A stretch of DNA of 64,000 nt from Vermamoeba vermiformis (taxonomy: Eukaryota; Tubulinea; Echinamoebida), in assembly GCA_045837725.1 (NCBI GenBank), contig JBEWZL010000077.1, forward strand, positions 186,001 to 250,000. The letters run 5' to 3'. The notes below the pieces were generated by a model. The model did not search any database, was not told the origin of the DNA, and worked only from the letters and a program-made list of their open reading frames with translations. Shown here one piece after another: positions 9,771 through 20,740 of this stretch; position 1 is the stretch's first letter; the number at the start of each line of letters is the position of its first letter. The translations under genes were made by a program, and so were the position numbers.

Positions 9771-11642
9771 ATGGTAAATTTTTGATTTTTTGGTTGAAAG
9801 ATACACGCATTCAGTCGTTTAAAATAATATCTTCGCATCAAATATGATACAAAATATTTATTTACGTCGATTACAAATTATTGGAGTTAAATAATAATTA
9901 TTTTAATTATTTTAAAGGATTACAACGACTTACCCAAGGAGCTGATCCACTCGATCATCTCGTTTGGGGACGAAAATACAAAAATGAATGCAAGGGCAGT
10001 GAATAGATGCTGGTTTTCATGTGTTGATCTGGACGAGTTCGAGATTCACTTCGTCAGGCCCAACGCTCTATCCGGGATCGTTCAACATTTTTCGAAGCAT
10101 TATGAAAACAAGTATATTGGAATAGCATTGAGGAAGATAGTTACAACTAATATCTACCAATTTCCATTTTATCATATCACCGCCTTAACGCAACTGACGT
10201 CGCTCGAAGTGACATACGAAGGCGGAGCTTTTCGTTGGCTTTCGCCCACGTTTTTATACGCCTTGACGAATTTACAACGATTATCGGAAATGGACACTGG
10301 CAGCACTTTAACAAACTTAACCACGCTAGAAATAAAGAATACGGCAGAATTTCCACTCCTGCAACATTACACCAAGTTGCGACACTTGAAAATACAACAA
10401 TATCGGACAAATGATGACCCGTTTGCACCAATCGCCAACCCCAGCAGATTAACCAAGTTAGAGGTTTATATGTCTCAAGTACGATTGACGGAAAGTGGTC
10501 TGAACAAGTTGAGTCAGTTCTACAATTTGAAAGAGCTCTCTTTCGGTACAAGAACGGAACAAACCTCAGCGCGATTATGTTTAACGCACTTGACGAGCTT
10601 AGAAAAACTCAACAGCACCGATGGGTTTTCTGATGATATCTTCACGTTGACGAGATTGACGTATTTGGTGGTTGGCAGTGCCTACAACCGTTCAGATCCG
10701 CTCAGCGATATTCAAAAGGTATCTGCTCTTCAGCGGTTGAAGTATTTAGAAATACACAGCGAAGAGAGGAAAAGCTTTGATTTCTCGTTTGTTTCTTATT
10801 TAACCGATTTGGAAGACTTTAAGACCTACACGAACGTGGCGGCTACAGAGACCTTGAAACATTTAAATTCTCAGAATCTCACGCGATTGGTAATGGTTGG
10901 ATTGACCACCGACTTGATTCTTGGTGATATCAACAAGTTATCTACATTATTGGAGCTGACGGTTAGCGACGCTTTTCTAAAAAATTCTCCCGACTATCAA
11001 GGTGGATTATCGCCACTGAAGAATTTAACAAGGTTGGTAATACAGCCTTCTCTGGTTCTTTTAGTTCAACCCACAATGCTGGATGCGCTCGAAAATTTGA
11101 AGTCGTTGGAGTTCTCGACCTATCCCTGGACGAGGCAACTACCTGAAAACTTCACGTTTAAGAATTTGCCTAATTTGGAGCATTTAAATCTCCCCTATGC
11201 ACCGTCGATATTAGCCTACAACAGTTTACAATACTTGACACGATTGACGTACTTATCAGCAAGTTTTACAGCCAAAGTTTTCACTGCCAATCCAACAGTA
11301 CTTAACAATCTACCGTTAAAAAAGTTGGTCTTCTCTAGGAAGATTGTGACGCCCGAGCTCTGGTCCATGCTGACGCATCTGCGGGCTCTGGAGCACTTGG
11401 TTATTTGGCGAGTCGATTCGGAAGAGATAATCGAGTCATTTTCAGTGCTGACGAACTTGACGCATTTAACTATCAAGAAAATGAAGATGCGTCACAAAGT
11501 TCGTGGACTGCACTTGACGAAGCTGACAAACTTGCAAGAACTCAGCTTTCGAGCGCATCCGCGAAAATATTATGCGAGATTGCCCTACGACTATTTGATA
11601 CAAAAAGGAATGACTCGATTATCAGTCTTAAATCTGCGATAG
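9771..11642 (+). CDS. F-box/leucine-rich-repeat protein 2
   Basis: Probable SCF-type ubiquitin ligase adaptor of about 575 residues. The long uninterrupted exon (9918-11642) opens with DYNDLPKELIHSIISFGDEN and AVNRCW, a clear F-box. Around fifteen leucine-rich repeats follow (LTSLEVTYEGGAF, LTKLEVYMSQVRL, LTHLTIKKMKM and others). The open frame has no ATG before the F-box. The best start is an ATG-only exon at 9771-9773 followed by GTAAAT and an intron ending TTTTAAAG at 9917. If that is wrong, translation would start at the internal Met at 9984 and lose the F-box, which seems unlikely. The same ATG-then-intron layout occurs in Ran and eL38 in this window. Confidence 0.75.
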
Positions 11643-11944
11643 TAGCGAGGACAAATAAACAAACCTCCACCACAATGTATATATTTCAGCTTTGCTCGTC
11701 TGGACGCTACGAAGAGCGATCTTGAGCACTCGTGGATCGGATCTGGATGCGTTGCATTTCAAAGTCATTTTTAGCGACTAAAGGAACCGAATCTTGCTAC
11801 CGCCAGTGAAATCACACCGTAAGAACTTACGGTCGGCGAAATTATGCGACGCAAGCACGGAATCGCTGGCAAGTTCCGTTCCGCTCCGTAACTTGGGATT
11901 ATAAAAGGAAATTTTAGTTCATTTGAACTCAACGATTTAGCAAC
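11643..11944 (+). promoter_or_regulatory. Intergenic promoter of the P450 gene with TATA box
   Basis: A 302-base non-coding stretch. TATAAAAGG at about 11900 lies 45 bases before the P450 start codon, a good TATA-box candidate. No other structure stood out. Confidence 0.45.
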
Positions 11945-13899
11945 ATGATAGTGCAAATATTATTGGGTGTAATAGCATTCGGAGCTATTTTAGTGATCAA
12001 GAAGCTCAGCTCGCATAAGTTGGATCAGTCCATTCCCGGACGAGGACCTTTGGAAGCTCTTTTCCATGTCAAAACGTTTAGAAAGGACATTGTAAATGCA
12101 GTCAAGGAAAAGAAAACGAAATGGTTCCGCTGGGCTATCGTAGGACAAGAAGCTATTATTGCAACGCATCCAGACACTTTGAAGGTAACAAATATTCATA
12201 AAAAAATTGATTCAAATTATATATGATCATATTTATTAAAATCATGCTCTAATTCGGATTTAGTTTGTTTTGTCGAATCCCGACATTTTTCCAAAAGTAA
12301 AAATTCCATCCTTATCGAAAGAACAAGACACGTTATTCGATGGCCATATCTTATCAGCTAATGGCGACACGTGGCAGTAAGTTTCAAATTTAATTTTGGG
12401 GCGTGGGGATTAAATCCACTTTCAGTAAACATCGCGCGGCAATGGGTGCAGCCTTCCATTGGGACGCAGTGAAAGGATTCGCAGAGCCATTCTACAGTAA
12501 GACTCTGGAGCTCATGAAGCTATGGGCTGCTGAAGGATCGAAGCCCGTTGAAGTTACAGATATCTTGCCGAAATATACTTTGGATGTGCTCGGTACGTTT
12601 GAAAGATACGCGCCGGTGTATAGTATGGACGGGAACTAATATGCCTCTAATTAATAGGCGTCAGTGTCTTTGGCTATGATTTCAAAGCTATTTACGGCAA
12701 AGAAAACGAACACTTCAACGACTACTACAAAATCGTTAATTTTGCATTTAAATTCAGTAATTTAATGCGCGGTGTGGTAAGTATTAGAAAGTACGGCGCA
12801 ATATATGAATACTAATTTTCTATTAAGATGGCTAAAGTTTTTGGACTTCCGACTATTGGAGATCTGAATGCTGCTTGCGTCAGAATGCGCGAGTTCTGCA
12901 AGAATATTATAGTGGTGCGTACACTTATTATTGGTGAATTATTTTTATAATTCTAAATATATATTTTGTCAATTAGGAGAAACAAAAGCAACAACAATCA
13001 GAGAAACAAAGCGACAAAACATTTGACATTGTCGATATGATGCTCAAATCTGACGCCGGACTCTCATTGGACGAGGTAAGTGCATGTCAATATACTATTA
13101 ATAATAATATCCCAAGTATCTGTCGTTTTCGTTGCATTTTTTTTCTGATCTGATCTGGATCTAACTCAATTTGTATGACAGATGGTCTCGAATGTGTTCA
13201 TCTTCTTCCTCGCTGGTCACGAGACTACTGCCTCAGCGCTCTCATGGCTGCTCTATCATTTGGCGATTTACCCTGAGATCCAACAAAAAGTTCGCGAGGA
13301 AGTTGAACGCGTTTTGAATGGCAAACCATTGACTTCAGAATTGATGCGCGAGTTGACGTATACTTCGTATGTTATTAAGGAGAATATGCGCTTGCAATCG
13401 CCTGTGACTGAACTCGCTACACGTGAGTCAGTACAAGATACCGAATTTGAAGGCGTATTCATTCCTAAGGGCGTAAGTATATTAATATAAATATGATAAT
13501 AAGAAGAACATTAATTTATTTTCTTCATTTTTTAGCTCCGTATTGGCATTGGAATTGAAACAGCGCATCTGAACGAAGAATTCTGGGACAAGCCTGAGGA
13601 GTTCATTCCTGAACGATTCGAGAAACCACCTAAGCATCCATTCGCATATATGCCATTCTCTTTGAAATCTCGCGCTTGGTAAGTTTTCAATTCCAGATGC
13701 GATCCAATTGCCGCAACTAACTTGATCTCCATTCAGCATTGGTAGTCAATTCTCACTACTCGAGCAAACTATGTTCCTCACTACTGTCGTTCAATATTTC
13801 AAGTGGTCCTTTGTTGAGCTCAAACCTGCTACAAAGAGCATCGTGTTGAACAGACCTGATCTGCTGCGTATCAAATTCGAGCAAATCAGACAATTTTAA
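11945..13899 (+). CDS. Cytochrome P450 monooxygenase with unusual heme loop
   Basis: Membrane-anchored heme monooxygenase, substrate unknown, likely on the ER. Nine exons give about 470 residues. Seen in order: a hydrophobic N-terminal anchor (MIVQILLGVIAFGAILVIKK), the C-helix W-x-x-x-R motif rebuilt across an intron (TWHKHR), the I-helix oxygen-binding AGHETTAS, the K-helix E-x-x-R (KENMRL), PERF, and the heme loop FSLKSRACIG split by an intron with Cys as the proximal ligand. The family consensus is F-x-x-G-x-R-x-C-x-G; here the first Gly is Lys. All other signature residues are intact, so the enzyme is probably active. Introns are short. A TATA box lies 45 bases upstream. Confidence 0.92.
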
Positions 13900-14230
13900 G
13901 TTATTACTACTCCATCCTTGTAAATAGATAAATAACATTGCGATCCACTTGGCAGGATAATATTTAGATCTTCGACTGATCGCGAATCCGGTTTCAGTTT
14001 CGCTAACCAGATCTCGCGGAGAACGGATATCAAAGCAACTACAGATCACTAAATATCAACGACAAAAGGTCTTAGAAGCGAAGAAAGTATGACTTTTCAA
14101 TTTTTTTTGTGATCTGGTTTTGTCCCTCAGTTCGCAACAGAAGAACATCAAAACAAATATTTTAATATAATTCGCTGTATTATAGGCGATTGTAACATAA
14201 ATATAGCTCTGATCGATCTCGCGACCTGAA
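13900..14230. other. Intergenic stretch
   Basis: 331 bases between the P450 stop and the zinc-finger gene start. The distal end holds the motif TCGCGACCTGAA (14219-14230) abutting the ATG. Nothing else was recognised. Confidence 0.4.
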
Positions 14231-17200
14231 ATGAGCTATAAAGGTTGGTAAATCCAAATTTAAACGGATGCCGAAACTCGATTATTATAATAATAAGACA
14301 ATAATCCTATAATTATATGGTTATAGCGAGTATTGTCCATAATGCCGCTCTATTTAGTTATATTTCTGAAATCCGCCTATAATTTTCAAAAATATTAAGA
14401 AGTTAATTCTAATAGTTATATATCGTGTACTATCTATTAATATAGCTGCGCGATCAATAACAAATATTAAAATAGTTTATCGGAGATTTTAACAACGACC
14501 ATATCCAGCGAATCTTGATGCGAAACATTCGTACTGATTAAATTTAACTTAGGATCTCAATCAGGGTATACTAAATATGCACCCTCACCAACCAAAAATA
14601 ATCCAGCAACCAGTCGAACATCAGAGCATTCAAATCCACCAACTGGTTCCCAATCAAAAACTGCAACTGCTCCACCAACGAAATATAATATTCCTTGTAA
14701 ATATTACAAATCTGGAGTATGCAAACTAGGCGATCAATGTCGATTTTTACACCAAGGAAAGGTAAGCATCGATTTTTATTTAATTTTAAACATTGTGGTT
14801 TTGATCTGCGCAATCAAAGCATTCTAAGACACTTAATATCGTTAAAATATCCACGTAATATTATTTTTAACATAATTTATATTATTTGACCAAGTTAAAC
14901 TTCGAAAATTCCGAACTAATCTTTTTTTAATCTCCAAGCACAAAAATAGCAACCAAAGCAATAATAACTACTCAATAAAGTATAATTTATTCATATTATC
15001 ATATCTACAGGTCGATTCACCGGTGCGGAAATACAACACAAAACAGCCAACAACAGATCAGACCTCCAACAACACGAACAATTACAGCAATGGCAATTAC
15101 ACCGCTGCGCACTCGACACATGCGCACACTACCGACGCGAATGTCGAGCCTATAGCGACCTCTACACCCGTTAATTCGCGTGTAGGACGCAAGCCCTATT
15201 TACACATTGTCGTGTTATACGCCTCTGACATTCGCGTGTTGAAATACGCCAAAGAAATACACACTTTGTTCTTGGACAATGGCGTCGATGTCTTCTTGCA
15301 CTCGGAAGTCAATGTCAAGAACGGCGTGCCTCCTGAACGCGTGAACAAAGAGACTGGTACGTGCAACTTGACCTGTAATATTGTCAGGTGTAACGGTGTT
15401 TATAATAATTAATTACAATCAAATAATAATCATAATATTAATGTCGCATATGAAAGTAATATATATTGAATAATAGAGTGCAGTATTATTTTGAGACTAA
15501 CCGTCGCATTTCTAGAAATCAAAACAGAAAATTTAGCAGAAATAATTACAACATCACGTGCGGATTATTTAGTAGTGCTCGGTGACAGAAATATGAAGAA
15601 CAGAACTTGTCAAGCGAAAAATAAGGGCAAATTAACCGAAATGGATGTACGTTAACGCGAATACACAGAATAGCCGTGAATATGCATATATTAATGAGTA
15701 TAGGTCGGTGATATGTTAAAGGCACTGTGGTCTGAATGGTCGCAAGCACAAACCCTCAATGACGAAGATTTTGACGTGGACTCAGCTGACGATGAAGCAG
15801 TGCAAGAACTGCTGGACAAATACACGGGCGTGAAGCACATTAAAGACAGATTTAACAAGCTATTAGACAGTACGTGACAAGTGACATATCGTGATTGAAC
15901 TATTGGTTATTAATGTCTTGTTTGATTAGATATGGCAGAGCTCAAAGACACGAAACAATGGCGCGCAGTTGTTGGATCCGACGATGACAGCAACGACAGT
16001 GAAAGTAACGATGAAGATAGTGATAATAGTGATGATGGATATAGGAGCAAACGAGAAAGGGTCAGTAGCGAACAAAACATATCAAAATTGGTGATATTAT
16101 TCATGGTATTAATGAAATATTATTTTTGTCACAGAGAGTGGCAGCGCTAACAACAGATGAAAGTTATCGGTCCATTGCCTCAAAAATGACGCAGATTCAA
16201 AAAGGACTGATTCGATTACACGAACAACTCGTCGATGCAGAACAATTGATCACAAATTTGCCTATTTTGGAATCAGAAGTTGACCAATCAGAGCCCGGCG
16301 ATATGGTCGGATTCGACTTTCAACCGAGCACGACACCGACTTCAATAGCTGAACACGTGAAAGAATTTTTGTTGGCTGATATTCGCTCGATGATTGAAAG
16401 CATTGAAGAGCAGGGCAATCAATTGACTGCTTTTGGTGCGCCGTTGTGGGCTGGGTACATTGAAGGCTACAATCAGAAACTTAAAGACGCTGAAGAACAA
16501 CCTACCCGTACGTTACAATTACTTAATAATAGCATGGCTGATAATATTAACGTGGTCCATGTAGCGGCTTCACCAATTGAAATCCAACTGAAGCCTGGTC
16601 AATGGCAGTGTTCATTCTGCACGTACGTCAACGAAGAAGATCAACACGCGTGCAAGATGTGCACCAAGAAGAAACAAAGGTAATATTGACGGTCGTGTTA
16701 ATATAGGCTATGTTGATCTTATTAACGAGATGTTGAACAGTAGCAAGCCCGATGAAATGAGTGAGAGCAGTGAATGGGAAGTGAGCGGCACTGCAGCAAA
16801 GAAATTGCGCAAACAACAGCAGCGACAACAGCAAGAAAAAGAACCCGAGCCTGAAGTGAAATACGTGCCCAAAGACACGAGTGAAAAGCGCCGTTCAGAG
16901 CCACGACCAGCTCCTGTGGCCGCCGCTGCTGAGCCTAAAGCTGCTGCTCCGAAACAGGCCTTGACACCTGTCACCACGCCTGTCAAGACCGTGCCTCAGC
17001 CAGTACCTTCATTGCCCACAAACCTTGCTCCAAAACAAGCCGCTAACGGCACCCTGTCAACTTCACCCGGCAGAATTTCACCGCAACTGACTCCTAATGG
17101 CACAACTATTCAGCCCGTGGTACCGAACCAACAAGTACGTGTTCTAATATTAACAAGCCCTGCTATTAGATTGATCTAATGTTTAATTTATAGCTCAATT

Positions 17201-18714
17201 TGACACCACAAACAGTGCCGTCGTTGTCATTGCTCGCACAACAAATCAACAAGCCCGCACAGCCCGTCGTGTCAGCAACACCGTTCTTGTCCAACAACGA
17301 CTTCTTCTCGAGCTCTTCATTGGCTAATTTGTTGCAGTTGAATTCAGCTTTGCAACAACAGAACACGAATGCACTGCTGGTCAACAACGGTCAAACATCA
17401 CCGCAACCTTATCAACCTGATTACGAAGAGAACTTCCCGCCTCTCGGAGGAGCTCCGCAAGCCAGTGCTGGTGCCAAGAAGACACCTGTCCCGGCCACCA
17501 ATACTAACACGCCGAACCCCGTCAATGTCAGCAATCAATTGCCCTTGACTTCGTTGCTGCGAGACACCACGCCCTTGAACACGAGTAACAACGCCATCAG
17601 CACACCGGAGATTGGATTTTTGTCGTTCAACAACACCAACACGTCGGCCAACAACCAAGCCAATCAAGGAGGCTCGTGGAACCCGCTCCAAAGTTCATTG
17701 TACCCGCAGTCTGGTGCACTCGGCCAGTACCCGCCCTTGAACCAACCCTTCGCGCAGCTCTCAGTGTCGAACAATTTGTTGGGTGCAGCACAGCCCAAGA
17801 TGAGTGCCGGTGTCTTGCCCCAGCCCAAGATGCAACAACAGCCCGACTTCAATTTAATTTCTGGCCTCTGGTCTAAAGAACCAACACCGCCCTCGACTAT
17901 GACTTCTTTTAATACCAACACTATGAATAGCAATCCTAATGCCAACCAATCCAGTTTATTATCGGTAAGTGTTGGATCTAGATCCATGTAATTTTTTACT
18001 TACGTTTTGGATAGCAACCGTTTGACCCGTGGAAATCACCGTTCCAATCACCAAGCCCACAACCCATCACACCCCAACAACGCAGCAATTTGTTGAATAA
18101 TTTGACACAGCCTGGTCTCCCGTTAAATGTACAGAACAACTTCTTCGCCTCCAATCCGTTATTCAATCCCAACCCGCCCTTGACACAGCCCAATCTCTTA
18201 GCCAATCCTTACACACCCCTCAGCAATCCAATGAATACCAATGCCCCGTCAAGCACTACCAATACCATCAATAACAATGCCAGCACGAATAACAGTACCG
18301 AACAACAGCCCAATTCAACCAACAATTCAACCAATTTCCCCAACAATTTAACCATCTCGTTAGCCAATTTACAAAACAAAAGAAGTTTCAATCCTTATTC
18401 ACTACAAAACATGTTAATAGGCGAGTTTTCAGAAGAGTTTATTCGTGAAATGCAAAAAGCGCGAGAAATTACAGACAAAAAATATGCGAATTTACCAAAA
18501 CCAAATAGACCTTGTTGGTAAGTCCTATCGTTTAATTATATTACCGTACACGTATTAATAAGCTACTTATAGTTATTGCGGAGAAGAGTCACAATTAGAA
18601 TGTAATTTATGTGCCAATGTAGGTTTAGCAACTTATTTTTGTTCGGCACAGCATCAAAGTTTAGTTTGGAAACAGCATTTATTATTCCACAAAACTGCTT
18701 TTAATCTACAATAA
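14231..18714 (+). CDS. Multi-zinc-finger protein: CCCH - anticodon-binding-like - RanBP2-type - N/Q/P-rich - MYND
   Basis: Probably an RNA-associated regulatory scaffold of about 1,100 residues. About eleven exons join in phase. In order: MSYK then a CCCH finger (CKYYKSGVCKLGDQCRFLH, C-x7-C-x5-C-x3-H); a region resembling a class II tRNA-synthetase anticodon-binding fold (PYLHIVVLYASDIRVLKYAK, DYLVVLGDRNMKNR); an acidic Ser/Asp stretch; a helical region; a RanBP2-type finger (WQCSFCTYVNEEDQHACKMC); a long Asn/Gln/Pro-rich region; and a C-terminal MYND finger with its paired cysteines and HQSLVWKQH. The first exon (14231-14243) is inferred from phase, since an in-frame TGA precedes exon 2. The intron after the RanBP2 finger is taken as 16682-16739 because only that acceptor keeps the frame. 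The anticodon-like call is the least certain. I know no named protein with this order. Confidence 0.75.
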
Positions 18715-19022
18715 ATAGTTTATGTAAAAAACGGTGTTCATTTGCGTACATGGATCCACGCACTTTTAGTCAACTTACCTCGCAGTAGAAACTGTTAATA
18801 TGCGCAGTTCTTATATGTATATGTAGTGTTTGGGAGGAGTCATATATTTTATAGCGAGCACAGTCTATTTCCTTTAACAAAGCGAGATTCAGCCGTTCAA
18901 AGTGGTCAGATCGCGCGAGTGAATTTGACACGAGATTTTTATTCGCTGAAGAAATGAAACTTAAAACTGTACAATACTAGCGCTATAATAACATCATGTG
19001 ACTATCATAGCGGATTAGAATC
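18715..19022. other. Intergenic stretch between convergent genes
   Basis: 308 bases between two 3' ends (zinc-finger protein and EMC5). AT-rich, with no reading frame or RNA gene recognised. Confidence 0.4.
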
Positions 19023-19625
19023 TTATTCATCATCCTCAGCTTGTTTCTCCTGCTTGTCCTTGTTCTTGGTCGCAGGCACAGCACGTCCTCGCGTGTTAAA
19101 TACGGCGAAATTAGGTCTGTTGTCGAACATATCAAAAGTCTTTTGCGCCATAATGGTCGTCATCTTAATGGGCTTGTAGTGACCGCTCCATCCGATCACT
19201 CCCCACGCACTGATTACTAATCCAACTAGCACTTCAATAGCAATCTATAATATGTGTTATAATAATAGAAAATTAATAAACAAATAATCTTACATTCAAT
19301 GGCAAGGCTGTAAAAGGTTCTTCGACTGAAGACAAGTAGAGTCGATCTGTCATCAAATTAATGGTTAATAAAATATATTTAAATTTACTGTGACATTGTT
19401 TGATACTCTTTGTAAGAATCATTGGATCTACGCCATAATAATCGAAATAATAATTTTTAAAAAATAATAATGCGTCAGAAGGACAAAAACAATTATATAA
19501 CACGATTTACAATAATATTGAATACGCTTATAAAAAATATTAAACTTACGTTGAAAGGCAAGCAAACCGGAGTGGATCAAGATCGCGGCACCAAGAATGG
19601 TGATTAATTTACTGCTGAAGCCCAT
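19023..19625 (-). CDS. EMC5: ER membrane protein complex subunit 5 (MMGT1 family)
   Basis: Subunit of the EMC, which inserts tail-anchored and multipass proteins into the ER membrane. Three exons give MGFSSKLITILGAAILIHSG (helix 1), then HRLYLSSVEEPFTALPLN, then IAIEVLVGLVISAWGVIGW (helix 2) and the family-typical FDNRPNFAVFNTRGRAVP. The order matches EMC5/MMGT1: two membrane helices with a short acidic loop and the FNxRGR motif. The C-terminus is Lys/Glu-rich and ends EDDE. It is divergent from the next gene, with a 276-base shared upstream region holding a 22-base palindrome. Confidence 0.88.
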
Positions 19626-19719
19626 TTATATTGTATTACGAATAAATGATCGATATAATATACGAGAAGTGTTGCTATTAGCAATAACAAAACAATGATA
19701 ATTATTTTGGTCGCACTTT

Positions 19720-19741
19720 TGTTCAGGTCGCGACCTGAACA
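19720..19741. promoter_or_regulatory. 22-base perfect palindrome in a divergent promoter
   Basis: GTTCAGGTCG followed by CGACCTGAAC, extended by one matching base on each side. It lies between the EMC5 start (19625) and the Nnf1-like start (19902). Its right arm shares 12 bases (TCGCGACCTGAA) with the sequence directly before the ATG at 14231, suggesting a dimeric factor site. No factor is known. Confidence 0.45.
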
Positions 19742-19901
19742 GGAGAAGTTATTGATCGATGCCAACTAACGACGTGAAACAATATTTAAGTGATTAAGTA
19801 TGTTTGACTCTCCTTTAAACCCCTTGTTAATTTTCGGATTTTCCCGCCAAAATATTTTATGTGTCGTTTTCATTTTTAAACCAAACGGAACAGCACAAGA
19901 G

Positions 19902-20577
19902 ATGACAGACAAGCGCAAAGTGATATCACGCGCAGATTTATTGTACAAAGCCATCGATGTCTCGATGCGCGGCAGTTGCAACACTATCACACAGAATTGT
20001 ATGAAACATTTTAGTGGGTTCGATGAGGCGCAACAACAAGTGTTAGAAAAATATCTAACGGCCGAATTGAAGAAATGGACCGTTGAAACACAGAATAATA
20101 TTGTCGTACGTATTTATTCATAATTACATTATTTATTTTTTATCGATTGAAAATTAATTTGGCTTGATAGACTATGATGCGTGAATTGCTCGAAAAAATG
20201 GATATGAAAGAGTCCTTACATAAGCTAGACGACGTCACTCGCGCAATTGTGGAAGGTCACGTTGCAGATCCGATCAGCACGCCTGAACAATTTTTGGTCT
20301 CAGCCACTCAATCCGCCAAGGCCAATGAAATCAAGCGACTAGAGGAGCTCGTTAAACAAGTATGTACATATATTATTCCAATATAGTCTCTAATTTCTAC
20401 CAGCTCGAGACTGAAAATACGGATCTGAAAACGAAATTGACGCAAAAGAAAGAAAAGAACTTAGAAATGAAGCAACAAGCCCTGGAGAAGCTGAAGAGGA
20501 GCGAAGAAGTCATTAAGAACACGCGCGAGTGGTCTGCCATGCCGAACAAAGAGTGGCTCGAAAGTCTGATTAAATAA
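19902..20577 (+). CDS. Kinetochore Mis12-complex subunit Nnf1/PMF1-like
   Basis: Likely a helical subunit of the Mis12 complex that links centromeric chromatin to the Ndc80 complex. Three exons give about 180 residues, almost all predicted coiled coil. An Nnf1-like core follows MTDKRKVISRADLLYKAIDV, then FSGFDEAQQQVLEKYLTAEL, KKWTVETQNNIV and LHKLDDVTRAIVEGH. The C-terminal exon is a heptad-rich helix (LETENTDLKTKLTQKKEKNL) ending EWLESLIK. The pattern (N-terminal helix, conserved F before a long helix, LxxLD) matches Nnf1/PMF1, but that family is divergent and the call rests on pattern only. An in-frame upstream extension to 19800 exists; the ATG at 19902 is preferred because the upstream part looks non-coding. 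Confidence 0.5.
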
Positions 20578-20740
20578 CGAGCCGATCTGGCTTGATTTAA
20601 CCGTTCTTAGCTAATGAATCCGTATAATAATGAGACGTATTAGCTTGTATCGTACTTGTAATATAAAATCTTAATTATGATGAACAAAACAAACCTGGTT
20701 TTTAACCATTACATTTATCGCCACATTAGATTATGCTAAA

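Noticed and set aside
14571-14813. 80-residue minus-strand frame
   Set aside because: Shadow of the CCCH zinc-finger exon on the plus strand.
18715-19022. Possible tRNA or small RNA gene
   Set aside because: No A-box/B-box or cloverleaf pattern was seen by eye.
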